Positions 10,251 to 17,124 of a stretch of 64,000 nt of DNA are shown here, in pieces. The position numbers and the translations under genes were made by a program. The notes under the pieces were generated by a model. It had not been told where the DNA came from. It was given only the letters and a program-made list of their open reading frames with translations, and did no database searches. Each line of letters opens with the position of its first letter. Positions within the stretch are counted from its first letter, which is position 1. Location: assembly GCF_011440275.1 (NCBI RefSeq), contig NZ_JAAOIV010000011.1:93332-157331 (forward strand), in the 5' to 3' direction. Source of the stretch: Metallococcus carri. Lineage in GTDB: Bacteria; Actinomycetota; Actinomycetes; Actinomycetales; Dermatophilaceae.

Positions 10251-10655
10251 TCAGCTCTGCTGGCTGATGTTGACCAGCCAGGTGACGCCATACTTGTCGG
10301 TGCACATGCCGAAGACGTCGCCCCACATCTGCTTTTCCAGCGGCACGCCCACCTGACCGCCGTCGGACAGCTTGGTCCAGTAGCCCTCGAGCTCCTTGGC
10401 GTCGTCGCCGCTGAGGCTGACCGAGCCGTTGGGGGTCTGCTGCATGCCGTTCGGGGTGTCGGCGCCCATGAGGGCGAAGCCGCCATCGGTGGTGAGCATC
10501 GAGTGCATGACCTTGTCGGCCTCTTCGGCCGGGCTGTTCGGCATGTCACCGAACTTCATCACGTCCAGCTGGCCGCCGAAAACGCTCTGGTAGAAGGCCA
10601 TGGCCTCGGCCGCGTTGTCGGCGAAGTTGAGGTAGGGGTTGAGGCGTGACGCCAT
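10251..10655 (-). CDS. VOC family protein (PhnB/glyoxalase-like)
   Basis: A 134-residue vicinal-oxygen-chelate fold protein. Paired beta-alpha-beta-beta-beta modules begin NPYLNFADNAAEAMAFYQSVFGG and end WGDVFGMCTDKYGVTWLVNI, typical of the PhnB/3-demethylubiquinone-like group that folds as a dimer. The start has GAAGGAG 8 nt upstream. The actual reaction is unknown; these proteins range from bleomycin-type resistance to isomerases. It converges with thrS. Confidence 0.85.
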   Translation of the reverse strand: MASRLNPYLNFADNAAEAMAFYQSVFGGQLDVMKFGDMPNSPAEEADKVMHSMLTTDGGFALMGADTPNGMQQTPNGSVSLSGDDAKELEGYWTKLSDGGQVGVPLEKQMWGDVFGMCTDKYGVTWLVNISQQS

Positions 10656-10836
10656 GATGTGGCTCCTTCACGAAGTGGTCCCACCGGCGCGGGACCCGGT
10701 AGTCACGATCCTGGCATCACTCGGCCGTGTGCGACAGAGGCTCCGCTTCCCGAGCGGTGGGTATGACGTGAATGTGCCTGTGCGACAAGGGTTTCCGGCC
10801 CGATCGAACTCGGCGGGGATCGTCGACATAAATCGG

Positions 10837-10866
10837 TTGCTCGGGCTCTCCCGCGGTCGTTAGCGT
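10837..10866 (+). promoter_or_regulatory. Candidate promoter of the small-peptide unit
   Basis: TTGCTC (10837-10842) and TAGCGT (10861-10866) are 18 nt apart. They would start transcription near 10873, about 65 nt before the strong AAGGAGG site of the 30-codon gene. Nothing else was recognised in 10656-10836, which separates this unit from the divergent VOC gene. Confidence 0.4.
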
Positions 10867-10939
10867 TGGCGTATCAGCAGGAGCTGATCATCAGATTCCG
10901 GTCGTCGACCGGGTGAGTTCGAGCGAAGGAGGTGGCGAT

Positions 10940-11032
10940 GTGATCCCGATCAACCCGACCGAGGTCGTGGGCGAAGCCCCGATGGGCGTCGCAGATGTCC
11001 TGCTCGCCACGGCCTCGCTCACCGACTGCTGA
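10940..11032 (+). CDS. 30-residue peptide with strong Shine-Dalgarno site
   Basis: GTG 10940 opens a 30-codon frame (VIPINPTEVVGEAPMGVA, then DVLLATASLTDC) ending at 11032. AAGGAGG lies 8 nt upstream, the clearest ribosome site in the neighbourhood. The peptide is acidic with a single cysteine as its last residue. No known leader-peptide or RiPP class is recognised: no attenuator-type codon run and no obvious maturase gene nearby. It could be a short regulatory ORF, a peptide pheromone-like product, or a leader for the 53-residue ORF downstream. Confidence 0.45.
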   Translation: MIPINPTEVVGEAPMGVADVLLATASLTDC

Positions 11033-11126
11033 CCCTTCTCGGTCGCAGTTCCAACTCTCCTCCTTTCGCCGGTTTGCGGTGCGCTGCGTCGCGCCCGTTT
11101 CCGGCTCGACGATCGGAACTATCCCC

Positions 11127-11288
11127 ATGTTGTACGAATTGACCTCCTATCCCTCCCAGGTGGAACACGGCCGACAGGCTGCGCTTCGCCGGCAGCAGGT
11201 GGCCGCGCTGCAGTCCTCGCGGCCGCGCCGAGGTGCGATGTCGGCGCTGCGGCCACGGCGTCGGCGCTCTCGCGAACTGACGCGGTGA
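11127..11288 (+). CDS. 53-residue Arg-rich small protein
   Basis: ATG 11127 opens MLYELTSYPSQVEHGRQ followed by an amphipathic Ala/Arg/Gln helix and a strongly basic tail (RPRRRRSRELTR). The composition is protein-like and the frame stops 14 bp before a strong terminator, which supports it as the last gene of a transcript. There is no good Shine-Dalgarno sequence, so translation may depend on the upstream 30-codon ORF or on a leaderless start. The function is unknown; the basic tail suggests binding to nucleic acid or acidic surfaces (inference). Confidence 0.45.
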   Translation: MLYELTSYPSQVEHGRQAALRRQQVAALQSSRPRRGAMSALRPRRRRSRELTR

Positions 11289-11301
11289 CACCCGGCGAGT
11301 C

Positions 11302-11346
11302 GACCGCCCCGACCGGCTGAACAGCCCGTCGGGGCGGTCTCTTTTT
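11302..11346 (+). terminator. Rho-independent terminator of the small-peptide unit
   Basis: A perfect 12-bp stem (GACCGCCCCGAC with its complement, 14-nt loop) is followed by TCTTTTT. This is one of the two canonical intrinsic terminators with a T run in the window. It also sits 3' of the convergent NUDIX-methyltransferase gene. Confidence 0.85.
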
Positions 11347-11357
11347 GGTCGGCGTCG

Positions 11358-12407
11358 TCAGCGGGAGCAGAACACGTTCAGCCAGGTCTCCTGCAGTCTG
11401 CGCCCAGGTGCCCGGTGGACCTCGTCGACCCGCCAGCCGGCCGCCGTCAGCACCTCGCGCAGCGCCGGCTCGGTCCAATAGGTGAAGTGCCGCGCGCCGG
11501 CGACATTGCCGTGGCGGGTCCAGCCGTCGCCGTCGCCCTCCTTGACGCCGGCGTAGAGGTGGCCGCCGGGCCGGATCGCCTGGTGCAGCTTGTGCAGCAC
11601 GATCGCCATCTCCGGGCGCGACAGGTGCAGCAGGACGGCGTCGCACCAGGCGCCGTCATACGGTCCACCGAGATCATCGCGCAGCGGATCGAGCACGCGG
11701 GCGTTGTGCCCCGCGGCGCGCATCCGGTCGACGAAGGCCGGCGTGATGTCGGTGCGGTCGACGGCCAGCCCGCGGGCTTCGAGCAGGGCGGCATCGCGAC
11801 CGGGCCCGGACCCGATCTCGAGAACGCTGCCGCCGGTGCCGACGAGCCCGGCGAACCGATCGAGCTCGGCCAGCAGGTCCTCCGGAATCGCGCCAGTGCC
11901 GCTCGCGTAGGCCTCCGCATCGAGGTCGTATGCCGCCACGGTCGCCTCGCGCTCCGCCTGGCGGTCCTGGTCGGTGCGGGGGAGGCGATGAACGAACCGC
12001 GCGGCGTCGGCCGGGTAGAGGGGGAGTTGCTCGTCGGCGTCGTTGAGGGACCGCCAGACCACCGGGTGCTGCGCGCCGTCGTCCTCGGTGAGCGTCGTGC
12101 CCTGGGGCGGAATCGGCGGGGTGAGGCGCCCGGCATACAGGAAGACGATCTCGTGACCCGGCGCACCACGGATGGTGAAGATGGACTCGACGACGCCGAG
12201 CAGGTGCTCGTCGGTGAGTTCGGCGCCGAGCTCTTCGCGGATCTCGCGGGCGATCGCGGCGCGGTGGGTCTCACCGGGTTCGACGCTCCCGCCGATGAGG
12301 CGGTGGTAGCCGTGCGGGCTTTCCGGCGTCGGCGGGTGCACCGCGACGGCGTGGGCGGTGAACTCAGGATTGGGCAGGATCGCCATCGACTTCACCCGGA
12401 TGCGCAC
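11358..12407 (-). CDS. NUDIX hydrolase - SAM methyltransferase fusion protein
   Basis: A 349-residue two-domain protein. Residues about 1-145 form a NUDIX domain whose box reads GGSVEPGETHRAAIAREIREELG, split here as GGSVEPGETHRAAIA and REIREELGAEL. Residues about 160-349 form a class I methyltransferase with motif I VLEIGSGPGRDAALLEARG and the later IRPGGHLYAGVKEGDG. GTG 12407 (with AAGG 8 nt upstream) gives the usual NUDIX N terminus (VRIRVKSMAIL); the frame stays open upstream to 12524. The fusion implies that a nucleotide-like substrate is hydrolysed and a related product methylated, but neither substrate can be named. Confidence 0.8.
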   Translation of the reverse strand: MRIRVKSMAILPNPEFTAHAVAVHPPTPESPHGYHRLIGGSVEPGETHRAAIAREIREELGAELTDEHLLGVVESIFTIRGAPGHEIVFLYAGRLTPPIPPQGTTLTEDDGAQHPVVWRSLNDADEQLPLYPADAARFVHRLPRTDQDRQAEREATVAAYDLDAEAYASGTGAIPEDLLAELDRFAGLVGTGGSVLEIGSGPGRDAALLEARGLAVDRTDITPAFVDRMRAAGHNARVLDPLRDDLGGPYDGAWCDAVLLHLSRPEMAIVLHKLHQAIRPGGHLYAGVKEGDGDGWTRHGNVAGARHFTYWTEPALREVLTAAGWRVDEVHRAPGRRLQETWLNVFCSR

Positions 12408-12492
12408 ACTGCGGACCTTATCCGGGCGAGCTTGATCTGCCGGATCAGCCGGGCCCGAGGTTGTGCCGGGGAGGTCTGTCGGTGGTCGGTCG

Positions 12493-12498
12493 TAGAGT
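12493..12498 (+). promoter_or_regulatory. Minus-10 box, leaderless start of DUF222-HNH gene
   Basis: TAGAGT ends 6 nt before ATG 12505, so the transcript would begin at or next to the start codon. This explains the missing Shine-Dalgarno site. Confidence 0.5.
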
Positions 12499-12504
12499 CT
12501 TTTC

Positions 12505-14559
12505 ATGGCAACGACGCGACTCATCGACGGGCCCTCGCTGGGGCTTGGTGAGACGCGCGCTGATGTGGAAGCCGTTGCGCCGCAACAGGATTCGCCGAGG
12601 CGCGCCTCTGCTGACTTAACAGCGTTGCTGGACCGTGCCCGGCTGATGACGGGCGAGACGACCGAGCGGTTGATCGCGGACGCGCACCCTGCCTCGCGCG
12701 CGCTGCTGCATCCCGAGGGGGCCGCGACCGGAGTTCAGTGTGCGACCGGAGTGGATGCCGATCCGCGGCGCGAGTTGGAGGACGTGATCCGGGCCTCGCA
12801 GCGGCTGCTCGCCACGGTGCAGGCCGCGCAGCTGATCGCGATCGCTCGCTATGCGGCCGTCGATGACGAACTCATCGATGCCGACACGGGCGAGACGGCG
12901 GTGGGGGAGCAGCCGATGGGACACCGGGCCGAGTTCGCCGACACCGACCTGGCGGCGGCGATGGGGTGGGGCACGCGGACCGCTTCGCGTCGCGTCGATG
13001 AGGCGGCCCTCGCGGTGCAGGCCTGTCCGATGCTGCTCGCCAAGGTTGTCGAGGGGGAGCTGGACGTCTGGCGGCTCAACGCCATCACCCGCGAACTCGA
13101 GACTGCGAGCGAGCAGACCCGTCGGGCGGTGCAGCGGCGGCTGTGGAAGGCCGGAGTCGCCGGCTGGTCGCTCGGCAAGATCACCCGGCGCGCGCGGGCG
13201 CTGATCCATGAGCTCGAGTCGGACGCGGTCCGCGAGACCCGTCGGCGGGAGATGCGTCACGAGGTTGGCGTGTGGGTGAACGGTCACCAGATCAGTGGTC
13301 TCACCGAGTTCCGTGCCGTGCTGCCGACGGAGCAGGCGGCGCGCATCTACGGCGCGGTCGATGAGCTGGCGCAGCACTTGCGAGCGGACTCCACCTGCGA
13401 CAAGACCATCGGCCAGCACCGGGCGGATGCGTTGGACGATCTGGTCAATCACAACGCGCAGATCGACTATCGGCTGATCTTCCAGGTGCCGGTGAGCCGT
13501 GGTTCATGCGGGCAAGCGGCGGCGGCTGGTCCGGGTGCTGCGGCTGGGCCGGACACCTCCACGGGTGGGGCGGCAGGACATCCACCGAGTTCGGCTGATG
13601 CGTCGAATGTGCCTGCGGCCGTGGGAGATTCGACCGACAGCGGTCCTGCAACGAGCCCTCCAACGGGCAGATCGGCTGGCAGCCGCACGAAGCTCACCGA
13701 CGAGGACCGGCGCGAGCAGTTGCGGCGAGCCGGACTGCCACAGCTCGGTCCACCACTGAGTTTCGCCGAGGCGATGCGTGAGCTCGAGCGATGGCGCAAG
13801 CGCCTGGGCTCGCCCCCGACGAGGAATGCGAGTGCCTCCGCCCAAGGGCACGCACGTGGCTCGGCGCCGCCGGGGAACGGGAGCGCCGATGCGGGAGGCG
13901 TCGGGCGTGGCTCGGCGCCGCCGGATAACTCGGGCGCCCGCCGGGAGGAACACGACTCGGCGCCGCCGGGGAACGGGAGCGCCAGCGCGGGGCGGCTCGG
14001 GCATGGCTCGGCCCCACCGGGAGACGTGAGTGGGGACGGGGAATCGCGTGGTTGGGATGGCGCAAGCGACACCGGAGCGCCCGCGTGTGATCGGGATGGC
14101 GTGGGCGTCGATGGTGGCGTGGGCGTCGATGGTGGCGTGACCTTCGGCCCGGTGACCGTGCCGGGCGTCGGGGTCATCGACGCGGAGGTGGTCACCGGCC
14201 TGATCGACAAGCTCGGCGTGCGGTTCGGTCGCGCCCTGGTCGATGCGGCCACCGGCGCCACCCTCGAGCTGCGCACCGACGCCTACGCGCCCACGGCCGA
14301 CATACGGCGGCTCGTGATCCAGCGCGACGTCACCTGCCGGTTCCCCGGTTGCACCGTGCCGGCGCACCGATGCGACCTCGACCATGTCGTGCCGTGGCCG
14401 CAGGGGCCGACCGCGGTGCACAACCTGCAGGCGCTGTGCCGTCATCACCATCGCGCCAAGACCGCCACGCACTGGCGGGTGACGATGACCAAGGAAGGGG
14501 TGTGCGCCTGGGTTTCGCCGTCGGGTCGCGCCTACGAGACCCGGCCGGGCGACAACTGA
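12505..14559 (+). CDS. DUF222 / HNH endonuclease domain protein
   Basis: A 684-residue member of the actinobacterial DUF222-HNH family, often found in multiple copies and linked with mobile DNA. The N-terminal helical DUF222 domain is about residues 90-330 (ADTDLAAAMGWGTRTASRRVDEA). A long linker follows, then a C-terminal HNH nuclease with CRFPGCTVPAHRCDLDHVVP and LQALCRHHHRAKTATHW. The linker (about residues 340-545) is low complexity with imperfect repeats of a GSAPPGNGSA-type unit, encoded by repeated CTCGGCGCCGCCGG DNA between 13.85 and 14.03 kb, and an 18-bp duplication near 14.10 kb. Family members with 400-500 residues lack such an insert. A second copy of the family lies at 62668. 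Confidence 0.88.
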   Translation: MATTRLIDGPSLGLGETRADVEAVAPQQDSPRRASADLTALLDRARLMTGETTERLIADAHPASRALLHPEGAATGVQCATGVDADPRRELEDVIRASQRLLATVQAAQLIAIARYAAVDDELIDADTGETAVGEQPMGHRAEFADTDLAAAMGWGTRTASRRVDEAALAVQACPMLLAKVVEGELDVWRLNAITRELETASEQTRRAVQRRLWKAGVAGWSLGKITRRARALIHELESDAVRETRRREMRHEVGVWVNGHQISGLTEFRAVLPTEQAARIYGAVDELAQHLRADSTCDKTIGQHRADALDDLVNHNAQIDYRLIFQVPVSRGSCGQAAAAGPGAAAGPDTSTGGAAGHPPSSADASNVPAAVGDSTDSGPATSPPTGRSAGSRTKLTDEDRREQLRRAGLPQLGPPLSFAEAMRELERWRKRLGSPPTRNASASAQGHARGSAPPGNGSADAGGVGRGSAPPDNSGARREEHDSAPPGNGSASAGRLGHGSAPPGDVSGDGESRGWDGASDTGAPACDRDGVGVDGGVGVDGGVTFGPVTVPGVGVIDAEVVTGLIDKLGVRFGRALVDAATGATLELRTDAYAPTADIRRLVIQRDVTCRFPGCTVPAHRCDLDHVVPWPQGPTAVHNLQALCRHHHRAKTATHWRVTMTKEGVCAWVSPSGRAYETRPGDN

Positions 14560-14635
14560 GCCGCGGGGGCCCACAACCACCGCTGATGCGGCGCGGGCGA
14601 GGACAAACCCGCGGCTGACGTGCTTCGATGCCCGC

Positions 14636-15088
14636 GTGAGCATCCAGATCGTGCCAGCCGAGCGGGAGCACGCCTTCGTATGCGCGGCGCTGACCGTGCA
14701 GGCCGATCTGGAGGATGGCGGTGAGCGTCGCGACGGCTTTCTGACCGAGTATGCCGATGCGTGGCTGGCCGATTTCGAGCGCACGCCAACCTGGCTGGCG
14801 TTCGCCGACGACGGGACGGCGGTTGGGCTCGTCGTCACCTCCTGGGTGAAGAAGCTGCCGAGCCTGACCCGGCCGACGGTCGGCTGGCTGCACGTGAAGC
14901 TGGTGTTCGTGAGCCCGGCATACCGTGGCAAGGGGACGGCCGAGCGGATGCTCAAGACCATGCTGCGGTGGGGCGACGAGCACGCCATCACGCGCTATCA
15001 GCTGAATGCCGAGCCGAAGGCGCGCACGCTCTACGAGCGGCTCGGTTTTGGCCCGGCCGACGAACGGTTGATGCAACTGCAGCGCTGA
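14636..15088 (+). CDS. GNAT family N-acetyltransferase
   Basis: A 150-residue acetyl-CoA-dependent acyltransferase. The fold is complete: a beta-strand before VKLVFVSPAYRGKGTAERML, which carries the R/Q-x-x-G-x-G/A acetyl-CoA loop (RGKGTA), and the C-terminal ARTLYERLGF motif. GTG 14636 gives a full-length GNAT. The substrate is unknown. It is followed by a repeat-rich 270-bp gap. Confidence 0.85.
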   Translation: MSIQIVPAEREHAFVCAALTVQADLEDGGERRDGFLTEYADAWLADFERTPTWLAFADDGTAVGLVVTSWVKKLPSLTRPTVGWLHVKLVFVSPAYRGKGTAERMLKTMLRWGDEHAITRYQLNAEPKARTLYERLGFGPADERLMQLQR

Positions 15089-15114
15089 GGGGTGTCGCGT
15101 AGCAGCGTGAACGT

Positions 15115-15210
15115 TCGTTGGTTGAGCAAGGCCGACGAAGGAGGCCGCGTCGAAACCAGCTGCGGTGGTCTCGATGCGGCGGCTCCTTCGTCGCTCGCCT
15201 TACTCGACCA
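15115..15210. repeat. Inverted (palindromic) intergenic repeat
   Basis: The left arm (GTTGAGCAAGG, ACGAAGGAGG, GTCGAAACCA) is mirrored by the right arm (TGGTCTCGATGC, GGCTCCTTCGTC, CTCGCCTTACTCGACCA) with few mismatches. It looks like the REP-type palindromes scattered between genes in Micrococcales genomes. It merges on its right side into the 33-bp tandem array. Confidence 0.7.
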
Positions 15211-15357
15211 GCGAAAGGGGGCGTCGCTCGCCTTACTCGACCAGCGAAAGGGGGCGTCGCTCGCCTTACTCGACCAGCGAAAGGGGGCGTCGCTCGCCTT
15301 ACTCGACCGGCGAAAGGAGGGGCGTCACCCGCCTTACTCGACCAGCGAGGGAGGGCG
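15191..15357. repeat. 33-bp tandem array (four units plus a degenerate fifth)
   Basis: The unit is TCGCTCGCCTTACTCG followed by ACCAGCGAAAGGGGGCG. Units 15191-15223, 15224-15256 and 15257-15289 are identical, 15290-15322 has a few changes, and the fifth (to about 15357) is diverged. The unit repeats one arm of the adjacent palindrome, so the array probably arose by slippage from it. It occupies the 3' gap between the GNAT gene and the convergent nitroreductase. Confidence 0.9.
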
Positions 15358-15359
15358 GG

Positions 15360-15794
15360 TCAGCGGGGCTCGCACACGAAGAGCGGGATCTCGCGATCGG
15401 TCTTGGTCTGGTATTCCGCATAGGGCGGGTATGCCGCGACCGCCCGCTCCCACCACTCGGCACGCTCGGCACCGCTCAACCGGCGGGCAACCAGCTCGTG
15501 GTGCTCCGTCCCGTCCTGAAGGTCAACTTCAGGGTGAGCCACGATGTTGTTGAACCACGCGGGATTCTCGGGCGCGCCACCCTTGGAGGCGACCGCGAGA
15601 TAGGAGCCGCCGTGCTCGACGCGCATCAACGGCACACGGCGCAGCTTGCCGGTCTTGGCGCCGCGCATGGTGAAGACCACGACGCGCATCCCCATGACGT
15701 CGACCGACTCGGTCGTGCCGGTCTCATCGATCTTGGCCAACTGTTCGGCGACCCAGGGGGTCTTCTCGACGGCGTACTCACCCTGCAACGGCAT
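15360..15794 (-). CDS. Nitroreductase family deazaflavin-dependent oxidoreductase
   Basis: A 144-residue split beta-barrel protein of the Ddn-like family that uses deazaflavin (F420) in mycobacteria. Recognisable parts are VVVFTMRGAKTGKLRRVPLM, YLAVASKGGAPENPAWFNN, HPEVDLQDG and YPPYAEYQTKTDREIPLFV. The start has GAAGGAG upstream. The physiological substrate is unknown. Its upstream region contains the 18-bp tandem repeat described next, which lies between it and the divergent HIT gene. Confidence 0.9.
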   Translation of the reverse strand: MPLQGEYAVEKTPWVAEQLAKIDETGTTESVDVMGMRVVVFTMRGAKTGKLRRVPLMRVEHGGSYLAVASKGGAPENPAWFNNIVAHPEVDLQDGTEHHELVARRLSGAERAEWWERAVAAYPPYAEYQTKTDREIPLFVCEPR

Positions 15795-15807
15795 CGCACC
15801 ACTCCTT

Positions 15808-15876
15808 CACCCGACAAACGATGGCCACCCGACAAACGATGGCCACCCGACAAACGACGGCCACCCGACAACGATG
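15808..15876. repeat. 18-bp tandem repeat in a divergent promoter region
   Basis: GACAAACGATGGCCACCC (or GACAAACGACGGCCACCC) occurs about four times in a row, the last copy lacking one A. It lies 14 bp upstream of the nitroreductase start and about 45 bp from the leaderless promoter of the HIT gene. It could therefore be an operator array or simply slippage. Confidence 0.85.
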
Positions 15877-15921
15877 GCCTACTCGCGGCAACGGCGGCGA
15901 AGGCCGACGCATTCCCGCCCG

Positions 15922-15927
15922 TAGGAT
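15922..15927 (+). promoter_or_regulatory. Minus-10 box, leaderless start of HIT gene
   Basis: TAGGAT ends 6 nt before ATG 15934. Confidence 0.5.
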
Positions 15928-15933
15928 GCCGCC

Positions 15934-16467
15934 ATGGTGGAGAACGAGGCCGACTTCGCGCGCGTGCCCGACGGGTTCGAACGCCTTTGGACCCCGCACC
16001 GGATGGCCTATATCGAGGCCGACAAGCCCCACGACGACGATGACGGCGCCTGCCCGTTCTGCACCGCGCCGAGCAAATCCGACGAGGACGGGCTGATCGT
16101 CCACCGCGGCGAGACCGGCTATGTCGTAATGAACCTTTTCCCCTACAACCCCGGCCACCTGCTGGTCTGCCCCTACCGGCACGTGCCGCTCTATCTCGAC
16201 CTGACCGACGATGAGACGACCGAGTTCACCGCGATGACCAAGCAGGCGATCAGGGCGATCCAGCGCGCGAGCAACCCGCACGGGTTCAACCTCGGGATGA
16301 ACCAGGGCGCGGTCGCCGGTGCCGGAGTGGCCGCGCACCTGCACCAGCACGTGGTGCCGCGCTGGGGTGGCGACGCCAACTTCCTGCCGATCATCGCCCA
16401 GACCAAGGCACTGCCCGCGCTGCTGGAGGACACCCGCCGGCGAATCGCCGAAGCCTGGGACGCCTGA
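15934..16467 (+). CDS. HIT domain protein, AP4A phosphorylase-like
   Basis: A 177-residue histidine-triad nucleotide-binding protein, orthologous by position and sequence type to M. tuberculosis Rv2613c, a diadenosine tetraphosphate phosphorylase. It has a CPFC pair near residue 40 and the catalytic triad HLHQHVVPRW (His135, His137, His139). It begins the run HIT-pgsA-acyltransferase-pimA, although pgsA also appears to have its own minus-10 box. Expected role: clearing dinucleoside polyphosphates in the cytoplasm. Confidence 0.9.
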   Translation: MVENEADFARVPDGFERLWTPHRMAYIEADKPHDDDDGACPFCTAPSKSDEDGLIVHRGETGYVVMNLFPYNPGHLLVCPYRHVPLYLDLTDDETTEFTAMTKQAIRAIQRASNPHGFNLGMNQGAVAGAGVAAHLHQHVVPRWGGDANFLPIIAQTKALPALLEDTRRRIAEAWDA

Positions 16468-16487
16468 GCCGCAACCGAACGCACCAG

Positions 16488-16493
16488 TAGGCT
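16488..16493 (+). promoter_or_regulatory. Minus-10 box before pgsA
   Basis: TAGGCT ends 9 nt before ATG 16503 in the 35-bp gap after the HIT gene. The phospholipid genes may therefore be transcribed separately, with a near-leaderless message. Confidence 0.4.
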
Positions 16494-16502
16494 GACGCCA
16501 CC

Positions 16503-17120
16503 ATGCTCAACAGATACGCCCGTGCGTTCTTCACCAAAGTCTTCACGCCGGTCGCGCGCCTGCTGTTGAAGCTCGGCATCAGCCCGGACGTCGTGACGAC
16601 CATCGGCACCCTCGGGGTCGCCTTCGGCGCGCTCGGGTTCTACCCGCGCGGCGAATTCTTCTGGGGCACGATCGTCATCACCCTCTTCGTCTTCTCCGAC
16701 ACCATCGATGGCGTCATGGCGCGGATGTCGGGCCGCTCGAGCGTGTGGGGCGCCTACCTGGATTCCACGCTGGACCGCGTGGGCGACGCCGCCATCTTCG
16801 GCGGCCTGGTCCTTTATTACGCCAGCTACCGCGGCCACGACATGGTGATGGCCGGATTGGCCCTGGCCTGCCTGATCCTCGGCAGCGTGGTCTCCTACGC
16901 CAAGGCCCGCGCCGAAGGCCTCGGTATGACGGCCAACGTGGGCATCGCCGAACGCGCCGACCGCCTGGTCGCGGTCCTGGTCACCACCGGCCTGGTCGGC
17001 CTCGGCCTGCCCAAGGTGGTGCTGACCGTGGTGCTCGCCCTGCTAGCGGTCGCCAGCTTCGTGACCGTGCTGCAACGCATGCTCACTGTGCGGCGTCAGG
17101 CGCTGGGCAAGCCCCTGTGA
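16503..17120 (+). CDS. pgsA: CDP-alcohol phosphatidyltransferase (phosphatidylinositol phosphate synthase)
   Basis: A 205-residue integral membrane enzyme. The full CDP-alcohol phosphotransferase motif D-x2-DG-x2-AR-x8-G-x3-D-x3-D is present at residues 66-91 (DTIDGVMAR, then GAYLDSTLD). Its position directly before a PatA-like acyltransferase and pimA matches M. tuberculosis pgsA1 (Rv2612c), which joins CDP-diacylglycerol and inositol 1-phosphate to make PI phosphate, the first step to PI mannosides. About six membrane helices are visible. Phosphatidylglycerophosphate synthase is the alternative, but context argues for PI. Confidence 0.9.
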   Translation: MLNRYARAFFTKVFTPVARLLLKLGISPDVVTTIGTLGVAFGALGFYPRGEFFWGTIVITLFVFSDTIDGVMARMSGRSSVWGAYLDSTLDRVGDAAIFGGLVLYYASYRGHDMVMAGLALACLILGSVVSYAKARAEGLGMTANVGIAERADRLVAVLVTTGLVGLGLPKVVLTVVLALLAVASFVTVLQRMLTVRRQALGKPL

Positions 17121-17124
17121 TCTC

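Noticed and set aside
10874..11128. 84-codon minus-strand ORF in the small-peptide region
   Set aside because: Its AGGAGG is about 14 nt from the ATG, too far, and it would be antisense to a unit with its own promoter and terminator. Not excluded completely.
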